DNA from: Antilocapra americana
Taxonomy: Eukaryota; Chordata; Mammalia; Artiodactyla; Antilocapridae
Length of the DNA stretch: 64,000 nt
Direction: 5' to 3'
NCBI GenBank assembly: GCA_007570785.1
Contig: ML660201.1
Coordinates: 32,921,840 to 32,985,839, forward strand
Below are positions 46,171 to 56,815 of this stretch, piece by piece. Each line of letters begins with the position of its first letter. The first letter of the stretch is position 1. The notes beneath the pieces were generated by a model. That model made no database searches. It saw only the letters and a program-made list of their open reading frames with translations, and had not been told where the DNA came from. Both the position numbers and the translations under genes were made by a program.

Positions 46171-46244
46171 AATCCAAGAAATGCTGCCATCAGTCAAGAG
46201 TACTTGATACAAGAGTCAAAGGTCCTTCCCAGTGGGGCCTTTCT

Positions 46245-46395
46245 TCTTTCACTGATTTGTCGACTTATTAATTCAGCAAACACTGACTGTGATATGAAGC
46301 ACTGGGACTCTATTAGTAAGTACAATAGATATGCTCCATGCTGTCCTGTAAGTGAAGGAGATAGATAACAGATAAGTAAACAAACCAAAGACGTG
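46245..46395 (-). mobile_element. L2 LINE 3' end
   Basis: ttattaattcagcaaacact, then ctgtcctgtaagtgaaggag and gataacagataagtaaacaa. Independent of the preceding fragment because the order is reversed. Confidence 0.55.
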
Positions 46396-46571
46396 CCTAA
46401 TGTAAATGTTTAGTAGACAATGGACTCCATGAATCAGATTAAATAATTCATGTGAAGCACTCAGCACAGTGCTTAGTGTTATATATAGTAAAAACCCAAT
46501 AAATTTTATGAAGTCTGTCTCCCCCACTATTCTCTAATAAAATTTTGAAAATTTCCTTGTCTCACAGCCAA

Positions 46572-46870
46572 TTTTAAAATTTATTTTATAGAAGTATAGT
46601 TGATTTACAAAGTGTTCATTTCTGCTGTACAACAATGTGATTCAGTTATATATGTGTATATATTAATATATATATATATTTTTTTCTTATTCTTTTCCAT
46701 TATAGTTTATCACAGGATATTGAATACAGTATCCTATGCTTTACAGTAGGGCCTTATTGTTCATCTAGTCTACACATAGTAATTAGCACCTGCTAATCCT
46801 AAACTCCCAATTCATCACTCCCTCACCCACCCCTTGGCACCCATAAGTCTGTTATCTATGTCTGTGTTAC
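46572..46870 (-). mobile_element. Artiodactyl L1 3' UTR fragment
   Basis: tagaagtatagttgatttac, tctgctgtacaacaatgtga, an AT-repeat, atcacaggatattgaataca, ctttacagtagggccttatt and cataagtctgttatctatgt. Confidence 0.9.
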
Positions 46871-46909
46871 TCAAACTATTAAATGAATCATGATAGTGGC
46901 TAACATACA

Positions 46910-47110
46910 CCAAATACCTATTCGATACCAAGTTCTGTCCCATGGGATTTGCATATATTAACTTCTCCTTATAACCACCTTGTCAGAAAGTTATGATTGT
47001 CTTCTTTTTTCAGATAAGGAATGAGAAGATAAAGAGCATTAATCAATTTTCTTAGATTCCTAAAGCCAGTGAGCTGGAAGCTGTAGGCCCAGCTCCCAAT
47101 TCCATTCTCT
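46910..47110 (-). mobile_element. MIR SINE
   Basis: caaatacctattcgatacca, cttctccttataaccacctt, agataaggaatgagaagata and ccagtgagctggaagctgta. Confidence 0.65.
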
Positions 47111-47454
47111 TTCCATTGTCATGGTGGATCCGTTGCCAACCAGTGTTAGAGCAGTCAACTTTGTTGTGAATCTGGCAGGCTCTTTTGACTTATCTATTTG
47201 TTCAAGTAACTGAAATAATCAGCAGATGTTAAGGAGTATATAGAAGCATTACTTATGACCCAGTTACCCACATGCAAGTATGGGCAAGTCTATGCTCCTT
47301 TCCTACCTTCCAATGAACATCTTTGAATTGGGAGGAAATCTCAATACAGTCATCTTGTGACTCTTAAAAAAAAGTATTCATTTATTTATTTCTGTATTTT
47401 TAGAAATCTTAGACTATAGAGAAAAGATCTACAGTCTTGTTCAATTCAGATTCT

Positions 47455-47645
47455 GAGTGTTCAGTGTTAGGATGAAGAGTCTAAGCTTTGTAGATTTTGT
47501 TGAAGTCTTTCCTTTGCCACTTACTGAACTATGAAATTAAACAGATCTCTTAAAGTATTCTCAGCTATATTCTCATTATTTATAAATGATGAAGAATTAG
47601 GAGGGTGGTAATATCTCCTACTGAAGAGGATGTCTTTGGGACTGA
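47455..47645 (+). mobile_element. MIR SINE
   Basis: gaagagtctaagctttgtag, ctttgccacttactgaacta and ggtggtaatatctcctactg. Confidence 0.6.
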
Positions 47646-47661
47646 ATTAATAAAAGTAAGA

Positions 47662-47866
47662 TAAAAGTGTGTGATAGTCACTGAGTCGTGTCTGACTCTG
47701 TAACCCTATGGACCGTAGGCCACCAGGCTCATCTATCCATGGGATCCTCCAGGCAAGAATACTGGAGTGGTTTACCATTTCCTTCTCCAGCAGATCTTCC
47801 TGACCCAAGAATTGAACCCAGGTTTCCTGTATTACAGGCAGATTCTTTACCATCTGAGCCACCAGG
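47662..47866 (-). mobile_element. Bov-tA SINE
   Basis: Minus-strand copy with head cctggtggctcagatggtaa and decayed B box. Perfect 10-bp target repeats aaaagtaaga at 47652-47661 and 47867-47876. Confidence 0.95.
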
Positions 47867-47887
47867 AAAAGTAAGAGGAAGTGTGTT

Positions 47888-48087
47888 CTTAAATGGTTGC
47901 AGTTTGCTACCCAAGAGATATTTAGCAATGTCTGGTGACATTTTGGTTGTCACAACTGGGGACATGTCACTGAGATCTAGTGAGTAGTGACTCAGGATGA
48001 TTTAGAACATCCTTCAGTGCAGAGATAGCTCCCTCCTGCCACCCCCAGCAGAGGATTATCCAGTGCCGAGGTTAAGAAAACATTGGT
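47888..48087 (+). mobile_element. MER5A-type hAT element
   Basis: tatttagcaatgtctggtga, cattttggttgtcacaactg, agaacatccttcagtgcaga and agtgccgaggttaagaaaac follow MER5A. Confidence 0.85.
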
Positions 48088-49030
48088 ATAAATCCTAGTA
48101 AGTACTGTGTAGCCATACCCCCCAAAAAAAGAAAAAAATCCTAAAATCATCCAGGAATATGGAACACTTGGAAAATCCCTCTGGAAGCCCTGGGATTATG
48201 ACATTCAGATGAAAATACATCTGGAGTATTGATTAAATATTTTCCTTTTGTCTAAATATTTTGAAGTCATGAAATAGATATTTCCATTTGTCCACTTGGG
48301 GTGTGGAGTGCTAAGGTTTTTTGGTCAGTTGTTTAGGAGTTTCATAAAGCTGAATTTGCATTTGATGGCAAGCTCTGTTTTTATTTTTCATTTCAGGAGT
48401 AGTTTATCCTACACCATTACTTTTGGAAAGGGAGGATTATTTGTTTTTATGATTTTTTTCCTTTGTAACTTAAAAACATCTTGAATTATTAAACTAGTTA
48501 TTTTCCAGGCCTGCAAATGTTTTCAATGTGTGGCCATAAGTTTCCCTGAGTCAGCACATAGTCCTACATCTTGGAAGAGCTTAGTTGGTCAGAACCATTT
48601 CCTTGAGATGGTGGTAATTTTCTTTGGGGTTGTGATTTTCAAGGTGCTCATTCTGATACAAGAGAGTATGTGTTTCTCCCAGGCCCCCACATTCAAGATT
48701 GTAATGGGGATTCTGCCCAGAACTTAGGGGTAGGCATTATCATTTCAGACTAGAGAAGAGAATTAAGAGGAGAAACTCAAGTGACTATTTAACATCTTCC
48801 CCTGATGTTGGACTCTCACTCATTTCTAGCCAAGAGCCAAACCATAAAGTAAATCCTCCAGCCCACATTCTATGGGTGACTATAAGAAAGTACTTTGAGT
48901 TACAGCTGAAAAATTATTTTTTTCTCCTTCGAAGCCAAATGATTTCATAAGAGGCAGAAAAAGAAAAAACCCACCAAAGTCAAATTGATGAAAACCAGTC
49001 AAAGTATAGCCTTGAGTCTGATACTGCCAT
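48088..49030. other. Single-copy DNA
   Basis: No gene or repeat recognised. Confidence 0.45.
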
Positions 49031-49032
49031 CC

Positions 49033-49366
49033 TGTGTGTGTGTGTGTGTGCTAAGTCAGTCATGTCCATCTTTGTGACACCACAGTCTGTAACCTGCCAG
49101 GCTCCTCTGTCCATTGGGATTCTCCAGGCAAGAAAACTGGAGTGGATTGCCATACCTTCCTCCAGGGGATCTTCCAACCCAAGGACCAAACCCAGGTCTC
49201 CCGCATTGCAGGCAGATTCTTTACCATCTGAGCAACCAGGGAAGTTCAAGGATACTGGAGTATGTAGCCAATCCCTTCTCCACGGGAACTTCCCATCCCA
49301 GGAATCGAACCAGGGTCTCCTGCATTGCAGGCAGATTCTTTACCAGCTGAATTACCCGGAAAGCCC
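49033..49366 (-). mobile_element. Bov-tA SINE with doubled tRNA head
   Basis: On minus: one tRNA-like head (gggctttccgggtaattcag) with canonical B box (reverse of ggaatcgaacc, 49301-49311), the linker ggctacatactccagtatcc, a second head (gaacttccctggttgctcag) with decayed B box, then a complete BovA part and tail ending in a (TG)n run at 49034-49050 on plus. Complete version of the dimeric form at 16781-16972. Confidence 0.92.
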
Positions 49367-50679
49367 ATCCCAAAACACAGATAGCATCTTCGGGTATGGC
49401 TCTCAACACTGATAGAATTAGATTTCTCTGTCAACTGCTTGGAAGCTGCAGTCCTGTACCACACATTTCCTGAATGTCTTATTCACAATGATCAGATCTG
49501 GTTTTTTTCATTATCAGGAAGCTACAAAGAAGACTGAAAGGATTTCTACTGCCAATACAGGCTGACTTTTAAACAAATATCCTCAAAGCTCATGAATACA
49601 TCATGTAAGGGCTGAGGCCTCCAGGAAGGTATCTTTCATGAAAACTGGGGAAATCTCTGCTGAAATCACTGGACCCTAGATGATGAATAGCCTCCCACCT
49701 AAGTTAGTAAATGCTTAGAGATGATGGTTTGCTCTTAAACAAACATGGATTCATTCTTGATTTTTGTCTTAAGCTATATTTTATTTACTGATAGCCCAGA
49801 GAAAGAATTTTTTCCTCTTTATGTCAAGAAATCTGAATTCTAGGTAATGAAATCAAGAGATTATACCCTTTAAGAGCTGAAAAGAATCTAGCTCATCATT
49901 GGACTCAGTTTTTCAGGGAGGCTCCTAAGATCCCAAGCTAATGATAGCTGAAGGAGGGATAAAAGACTCAGTCAGAGGTCTTTGGGCTACAATACATATG
50001 GCAACCGAGACCTTACTGTTCACTCTTCTGTTTGGTGCTTTCATCCAAGACTAGACTGCCCAGCTCTTAGTTCTCTTGATATTTCTCACAGTTCATTTAT
50101 AACCCTTGCCCCTCCCCCATCTGACTTTGAAGAACCTGAATTCATTTAGGCTTTGGTTAGTGGTAATTATTTACCTGTCAGACCCCAGCTGGACTGTATC
50201 ACCAAAGCTGAGTCACATAGCTTTGCTTCCAGTGACTGCTTCCAAACAATTAAATCAGAGAAGCACCTGTGTAAATATGCAATATTTGGCGGTAATAAAA
50301 TGATGAGGCAACAGAAACTGAGTCGAACTAGTGAAAAATGGTGAATATTTTCCTCGGGGGGGTTTCACACATGCCTATCAGCATCTCCAGTCTCAAGAAC
50401 AAAGTCGAGTTACTTTCCCACCCTCCCCGTACTTTGTTTTTTTTTTTTTTTTTTCCTGGAAAATATAGCTCATCTGATATCACCAGATGTGGTTTGTTTG
50501 CAAACATTAAGATTTTAAGGTAATCCTCTCATGTGAATTCCGAAAGACAAGAAGTTGAAATAGGGTGAAGGACTAACCAGTAATTTCTTTTCCAAAGCCA
50601 AAATGTCTATCTGAAGAGATAAGCTGACAATGATACATGTTCTTTTTTTGTATTTAGGGCTTCTGTGACGAGGGTCAAA
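49367..50679. other. Single-copy DNA with T18 run
   Basis: T18 at 50437-50454. No retrocopy signal upstream on minus and no gene recognised. Confidence 0.45.
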
Positions 50680-50885
50680 GCCTAGGATGGTGGAAAGAGT
50701 GAGAGCTTTTATAATCAGATAGACCAGGAGATGAATCCCAACACTGCCTAGTCACTGTGTGACCTTGAAAGGATTTTGAGCCTTAGATTCCAAATTGGTA
50801 AAAAGGACATAATTCTTAACCGTATATACTGTGCCATATGTAAAGTGTCAATCTCATTACCTGCTTAGCAAATATTCACTCTGCC
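50680..50885 (+). mobile_element. MIR SINE
   Basis: gatagaccaggagatgaatc, cctagtcactgtgtgacctt and ggtaaaaaggacataattct. Confidence 0.75.
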
Positions 50886-51210
50886 CCACTGCATAATGAT
50901 AGACCAGAAAAGTTAACATTTTTGACCTGATTGCCATTTAGTAAGCCACAATTAAACTGTTGGTGACTTTTCTTTATGTTGCTTTCTGATGGTGATCACT
51001 TCTCAGTAATAACCAGGAAGTGATTATGAAATTCCATCTTATATTTCAAAGGTACCCCATCTTGCTTTTGGGATTTGTTCCTTCTTTAACCCAAATTCAT
51101 GCATACTGCCTATTTGAGACATCTTTTTAGTTGTCTTTTAGCTGGACATAGAAAGATGTTGTCATTATCCAGCCATAATTTGTTTAGATTTTTCTGTTTC
51201 AACAGGGTTG

Positions 51211-52085
51211 GCTTTTTTTTAAATTTTATTGAAGTATAGTTGATTTACAATGTTGTATAAGTTTCCATTGTACAGCAAAATGATTCAGATATAGATATAT
51301 AAACATACACACAAATTATTTTTCATTATAGTTTATCTCAGGATAGTGAATAAAGCTCCCTATGTTATACAGTAGGACCTTGTTGTTCATCCATCCTATA
51401 TATAAAATAGTTTGTGTCTGCTAATCCCAAACTCCTAGCCCATTCCTCCCACCCCCCTTCCCCTTGGTGACCAAAAGTCTGCTCTCTGTGTCTGTAAGTC
51501 TGTTTCTTTTTCATAAGTAAGTTCATCTGTGTTATATTTAGGTTCGTCATATCAGTGATATCATATGGTATTTCTTTCTCTGACTTACTTCACTTAGTAT
51601 GATCATCTCTAGGTCCATTCATGTTGCTTCAAATTATTTCATTTTTTATGGCTGAGTAGTATTCCATTAGGGTTTCCCTGGTGGCTCAGTGGTAAAAGAT
51701 CTTCTTGTAATGCAGGAGATGTGGGAGACGTGAGTTCAATTCCTGGGTCAGGAAGATCCTCTGGAGGAGAGCATGGCAACCCACTCCAGTATTCTTGCCT
51801 GGAAAATCCCATGGACAGAGGAACCTGGTGGGCTATCGTCCATGGGGCCATAAAGGGTCGAGCATTACTGTAGCGGCTGCATAGTGCAGTATCCCATTGT
51901 GTGTCTCTGTATGTATACACACAGACACACACACTCACTACAGCTTCTTTATCCATTCTTCTGTCAGTGGACATTTAGGTTATTTCCACGTCTTGGCTGT
52001 TGGGAGTAGCACTGCAGTGTACACTGAAGCATGTGTCTTTTTAAATTAGAGTGTTTTCTGGATATGTAAGGCTAGTATTTTTAGG
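51211..52085 (-). mobile_element. Artiodactyl L1 3' region, split by Bov-tA
   Basis: Reverse L1 3' UTR and distal ORF2: tattgaagtatagttgattt, tgtacagcaaaatgattcag, ctctgacttacttcacttag, tttatggctgagtagtattc. It resumes at 51900 with ctttatccattcttctgtca, tatttccacgtcttggctgt and ends near 52085. The Bov-tA at 51669-51887 lies between collinear halves. Confidence 0.93.
51669..51887 (+). mobile_element. Bov-tA SINE nested in L1
   Basis: Head agggtttccctggtggctca, B box gttcaattcc (one change), BovA part ending gtcgagcattactgtagcgg. Flanks agtattccatt (51658-51668) and agtatcccatt (51888-51898), 10 of 11 matching, are L1 sequence. Confidence 0.95.
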
Positions 52086-52149
52086 TGAAGGACTTCTACA
52101 GATGGGGTTTCATAGATGCACTCTTGTTGTGTTCCTTGTGCCTTTAAGG

Positions 52150-52340
52150 ATATCATTTTGTGCAAAGTGCAAGTGCCTGCTTTGTCCCTTCCTAAGTCCT
52201 GTATCTTGGGCAAGTTAATGATTCACTGTGTTTCTTTGGAGATGATGATAACTAATACTTCAGATTATTCAGAGAATATAGTGAGTTACACGTAAAGTAT
52301 TTAGAATAGTGAGTCAAACAGAGAGAAAAGTTGTAGTTGT
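52150..52340 (+). mobile_element. MIR SINE
   Basis: ttgggcaagttaatgattca, agatgatgataactaatact and ttagaatagtgagtcaaaca. Confidence 0.6.
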
Positions 52341-54320
52341 GACTGGTATTATTACTGGGGCAAAAGTAGGTAGCCAACCATAGAATTTGTCTTACAGAAG
52401 GAGCTAGTCTGCATAACAGATTAATCAAATTTTCCCGAATAAAAATGTTCAGTGTTAAAAATGTTGTCTTCTTTCATAAAAGTCATTCTTAATTTTATTT
52501 AGTTTGAATGCAATGTTTTATTGATGATTTCTGAATAAGACAGTGAAAAGTGAGAAAGCCTTCAATGGAATATTACTCAATTATTCACAGAGGCAGGTCC
52601 AACTGTCCTTGGACTTTGTGTCTAAAATGAAATGATCACTAATTTTTAAAATCTCTGAGATATTATTTATACTATGGCATGAAGCTGATATACTTGTAAG
52701 GATCGGTAAGGGAATAAATAGCAAAGAGTTGTCAAAAAGTCAAGGTTATACTCTTAAGTTGTGACATCAGAAATAATAGATTTGTAGGAGGCTGTTAACA
52801 GAGTTTTAAATGCAAACTTTAAAGAAAGTTCACTTGGAGTGTGTCCTTTCCCTTCCTAATTCATTAAGCAAACCCATTAGTGTTAAATGAAAAGATTTGG
52901 TGGAAAGACTTGCTTTGGGATAGAAAAGTACTTTGAATTATTAAGCTTCCTACATATCTGAAAACTAAATTTACTCTGAAATCCCCATTAGATACCACTG
53001 AATTCACTGAGCATTGTGGCCTCCTGGTTTTAACAGCTCTGCTTTCCCAAAGGGGCTGACGACTCATTGTCTTGGAGCTGAGCTTTAATGTGCTTCTTCC
53101 CTGAGGCCTCATCACTTATCTAGTCTGTTGATGAACTCGATATAGGGTGGTCCAATTGAGTAGGCTGTATGATAAGCATCTCAACAACAACACCATAAAA
53201 ATCTAAGCAGAGAAATACACGATATGCTGATAAATCGAAGTGGATGCATTGAATTTTAAAAATATATTTTCCCATTCTGCACTTTCACAGCCACAGTTTA
53301 AATACTCAAAAGTCCTTTCCATGAATCCATCCATGCACAGTCCTCTAAATCTGCTATATTTTGGATGAAGATTGGCCCCATTTTTTCTAGGAAATGAAAG
53401 AATTGTTATTCTAATACCATATTTTTGGTCACTTATTTATACATCTTACTATTTTTCATGTAGTTTAAATATTCTGCCAGCACTTCTTAAACCTCAGTTC
53501 CTGGTCAATTCCCATTCACAGCTGCAAACTCTTAGGCAGCTATTGATTCTGCGTCCTTGCTAAAGGTTAGTAACTTCATCACCTGTAATGCTGTAAGTTA
53601 TATCTATTGACGTTAAGATTCTTAGTGTTCCTTGCTGACACTGTACTTTTGTTTTCTGGCTGTTTAGTGTTGTTGACATTCAGTTTGCTCATCAGTCGAC
53701 AAAGATGATTGAACTGAATTATCTCTGGATATCATGAAAATTGATATACTTTCAGCTTTTGGATCATGAGCTGAAACCAAAAATTTGATGTTTTTGGCAA
53801 CCATACCCACAGCCCGTATTATCTTTGGTCCAAAGAGGCTTTCAGATGACGCAAAGACATGTTGATTCTTGCTTCTAGCTTCTTTCCGCCTTCCTTCTTC
53901 AGTGCCTGTAACATCCTTAGTTTCTGTTGAGAAGAGTAGAAACAAAGCAGAATTGTTTAGAATCTGCATGAGGAACAGTTAGCTTAAGCATTATGTCATT
54001 AATAGGAACTAGAAGATTGTAGATTTGGGGGTCTCAATTGGTATGCCACAAACGTTTCATGGGTATGCAACCTAACTGGAAACAGTCTGAGGTTTTCTTT
54101 TTGTACAACTGAAGATATCTGTAGATATGACAACATCTATCACTTATTAGGTTAATCATTCAACATATTTGGGGAAGAGCTAAAACCTACTGAGTAGGAA
54201 AGGAGAGACACAGACTAGCATAAATCTGATACAGAAAAAAAAATCAAGAAGATATATGATAAAAAGATGTACAGGCAGAAACTTACAATAACTTTTCCCT
54301 ATATGTGTATACATAAAAAT
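52341..54320. other. Single-copy DNA, about 2 kb
   Basis: No repeat family, gene or RNA recognised. The minus frame 53664-53969 (101 codons) has no known domain. Confidence 0.45.
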
Positions 54321-54324
54321 ATGC

Positions 54325-54672
54325 TATTAGATTTACTGAAGTATAATGTACATACAACAAAATGAATATAGTCATTTAAAATGTACAGTTCAATGAATTT
54401 TGATGTATGCATAAATACATGTAACCATCATCCAAATCAAGAAACAGAAGATTTCTAATACACTAAAGTACTCTTTTCTGCTCCAACCCAAGCAACTTCT
54501 CAATCCAACCCCAGACACTGTTATGTTTTTGTTTATCAATGTAGACTAAATTTACTTGTTTCAAATCTACATATACATAGTATAATGTGATATGTACTGT
54601 TTTGTGTTTGACTGCTTTCACTAAGCAAAAAGCTTTTTAGAATCATTCATATTGTATATATTAACAAATATT
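54325..54672 (-). mobile_element. Old L1 3' UTR fragment
   Basis: tactgaagtataatgtacat, aatgtacagttcaatgaatt, tgtaaccatcatccaaatca, ttcactaagcaaaaagcttt. Diverged L1M type. Confidence 0.75.
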
Positions 54673-54685
54673 CATATACAAATAA

Positions 54686-54916
54686 GGGCTTCCCAGGTGG
54701 CGCCTAGTGGTAAAGAACCTGCCTGCCGATGCAGAAGACCAAAAGATGCGATGTTTGATCTCTGGGTCTGGAAGATCCGCTGGAGGAGGAATTGGCAACC
54801 CATTCCAGTATTCTTTCTTGGAGAATCCCATGGACAGAGGAGCATAGTAGACTAGAGTCCATCGGGTGGCAAAGAGCCAGACACAACTGAGCTACTTAGC
54901 ATGCACACACACATAC
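54686..54916 (+). mobile_element. Bov-tA SINE
   Basis: Head gggcttcccaggtggcgcct, decayed B box gtttgatctc, BovA part, tail ctgagctacttagcatgcac plus CA-rich end. Flanks acaaataa at 54678-54685 and 54917-54924. Confidence 0.94.
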
Positions 54917-54924
54917 ACAAATAA

Positions 54925-55394
54925 ACAGTCTGTGTAGATACAGGCTTTTTTTCTTAGGTTCTTACTTAACAAGTTGTGTTCTAAGATATTTATATCATTT
55001 TATATCCATACTGCCAATGGGTGACATTTCCAGACCTATCTTCTTCTGTTTGAAAAGTACACTCTAAAACATTGTCACAAATGGAGTTGAAAAACTAATT
55101 ATATTTTTCTATTACATATTTTAAAAAGCAGGCAGCTCTTTAAAAATGAACACTGTATCTCTGAACTACTTAAAGCATCTTATATGCCACCTAGCACTTT
55201 CTACATCTAGCCATACCAAACTAGATCACATCAGCACTGAATGAAGAAATGATGGAGAATAAATATGGAATGACAGTGTTTCACTTGTGGTTTCTGATAG
55301 AATCATAAAATTTTAAAACTAGAATGATCTAATCCATTCCTTTCATTACATAGATGGGCTAATTCCTTCCTAAGGCCTCTCAGCTGGTTAGTTA
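54925..55394. other. Unassigned DNA
   Basis: No gene recognised. The last 90 bp may include a MIR scrap (tacatagatgggctaattcc). Confidence 0.4.
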
Positions 55395-55500
55395 ATTCAA
55401 CAGATACTCATAAAGGGCTGAGCATGTTCTAGGAGTTGGAAATATGACAGGGAACAAAACAGTCCTTCATGAAGCCTACATCCTAGTGCGGAATAGAGCT
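55395..55500 (-). mobile_element. L2 LINE 3' end
   Basis: aattcaacagatactcataa, ggaaatatgacagggaacaa and tcatgaagcctacatcctag are the L2 terminus in reverse. Confidence 0.6.
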
Positions 55501-55672
55501 CCTTTCTTTGGTTCTCTGTCCCACTGTGTATTATTTAATGGCCTATTCCCAGCAGAAGAGAGCACCCGAACATTCTAACGCCTGTCCCTGAGTTTCTCTC
55601 TCAACACTGTTAGAAATAAGCTTTTACTCTGTGTAAAATCAAACCAATTGCATAATCCTTTCAATCTAACTC

Positions 55673-55881
55673 CCTGGTGGCTCAGATGATAAAGTGTCTG
55701 CCTACACTGCAGGAGACCCAGGTTTAATCCCTGGGTGGGGAAGATCTCTTGGAGAAGGAAATGGCACCCCACTCTAGTACTCTTGCCTGGAAAATCCCAT
55801 GGATGGAGGAACCTGGTAGGCTACAGTCCATGGGGTCGCAGAGGGTGGGGCACGACTGAGCAACTTCACTTTCATTTTTGT
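55673..55881 (+). mobile_element. Bov-tA SINE with 14-bp target duplication
   Basis: Head truncated by a few bases (cctggtggctcagatgataa), B box decayed (ggtttaatccc), BovA part and tail. Perfect 14-bp repeats tttcaatctaactc at 55659-55672 and 55882-55895. Confidence 0.96.
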
Positions 55882-55895
55882 TTTCAATCTAACTC

Positions 55896-56620
55896 ATCTT
55901 AAATATACCCGCTCACATGATGGCACTCAGTAGTTCCTAAAAGGGTAACTTCTCATGCTTTTCTCTTTAGCCATAAAAGGGAAAACAAATCTCTCATTTT
56001 TTATGAGAAAATGTCCACTACCCATTATAATTACGTAATCTGAGATTTTGTAGGACACAGTCAGTCTTTGGTTGCAACACACATTAGAACTTGTAGACAG
56101 GGTCTTTTGCTCTTATCTCATCTTGCTTCAGATCTTATTCCTGCTCTGTTTTAGTCTCTCTTGACATATTACCCTCCCAAGGTGTTTCTTTTGTTTATCT
56201 GTATCAATTCCTGTATCCCAGCTCTGTCTCCTTTCAGACCTAAAAATTCTTACCCAACCAAGCCTCTTCTGGTCTGAGGAAAAGAAGACTCTACTGTGAC
56301 ATTCCAGTCTTGAAAGCTGATTCTGTTCCTGACAATGTCAATGGTTTTCACAGGCACAATCACCCCCAGAGAGGCAACAAGGGTAGGATGGAAGAAATCA
56401 TCAGAAATGAGTTTGGGCACACAGTTTCATCTCTCCTTTTTGTCTTTAGATTAGTGGAATTAGTGAAAGCTTCTGTGAATGCGTGGAATTTTCAGGCTTT
56501 GAAATTACCAGACGTCTTCAAGTTGTCTTTGAAGAATGCTTATTTTACAACGTGTACTTTTTCTGAAAAGAGGAGAAAAACAGAGTGGGTCTTGTTGAGG
56601 GATAACAGGAACTTAGAGAT
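55896..56620. other. Unassigned DNA
   Basis: No gene accepted. The plus frame 56310-56747 (145 codons) runs into a MIR and has no domain. Confidence 0.45.
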
Positions 56621-56624
56621 AACT

Positions 56625-56815
56625 CCTTTTTATTATGGACCACTATGTCCCAGGCATTGTGCTATGTGCTTTTCATGTTTTTGCCCTTTTGACCTTCCCA
56701 ACAATTCAGTGATAAATGAGTTATGTGCAGCCTCATTTTACAAATGAACCCATAGGATCTTGAAGAGGCCACTTAGCTTCCCTAACATCAAACAGCCCGA
56801 GATTCAGTACCAATG
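56625..56815 (-). mobile_element. MIR SINE
   Basis: gtcccaggcattgtgctatg, cctcattttacaaatgaacc and aagaggccacttagcttccc. Confidence 0.65.

Noticed and set aside
50437..50454. T18 run as retrocopy tail
   Set aside because: No polyadenylation signal or parent-like sequence on the minus strand beside it.
56310..56747. 145-codon plus-strand open frame as a gene
   Set aside because: Its last part is reverse-complement MIR, it has no domain, and its first Met has no promoter or splice context that I can see.
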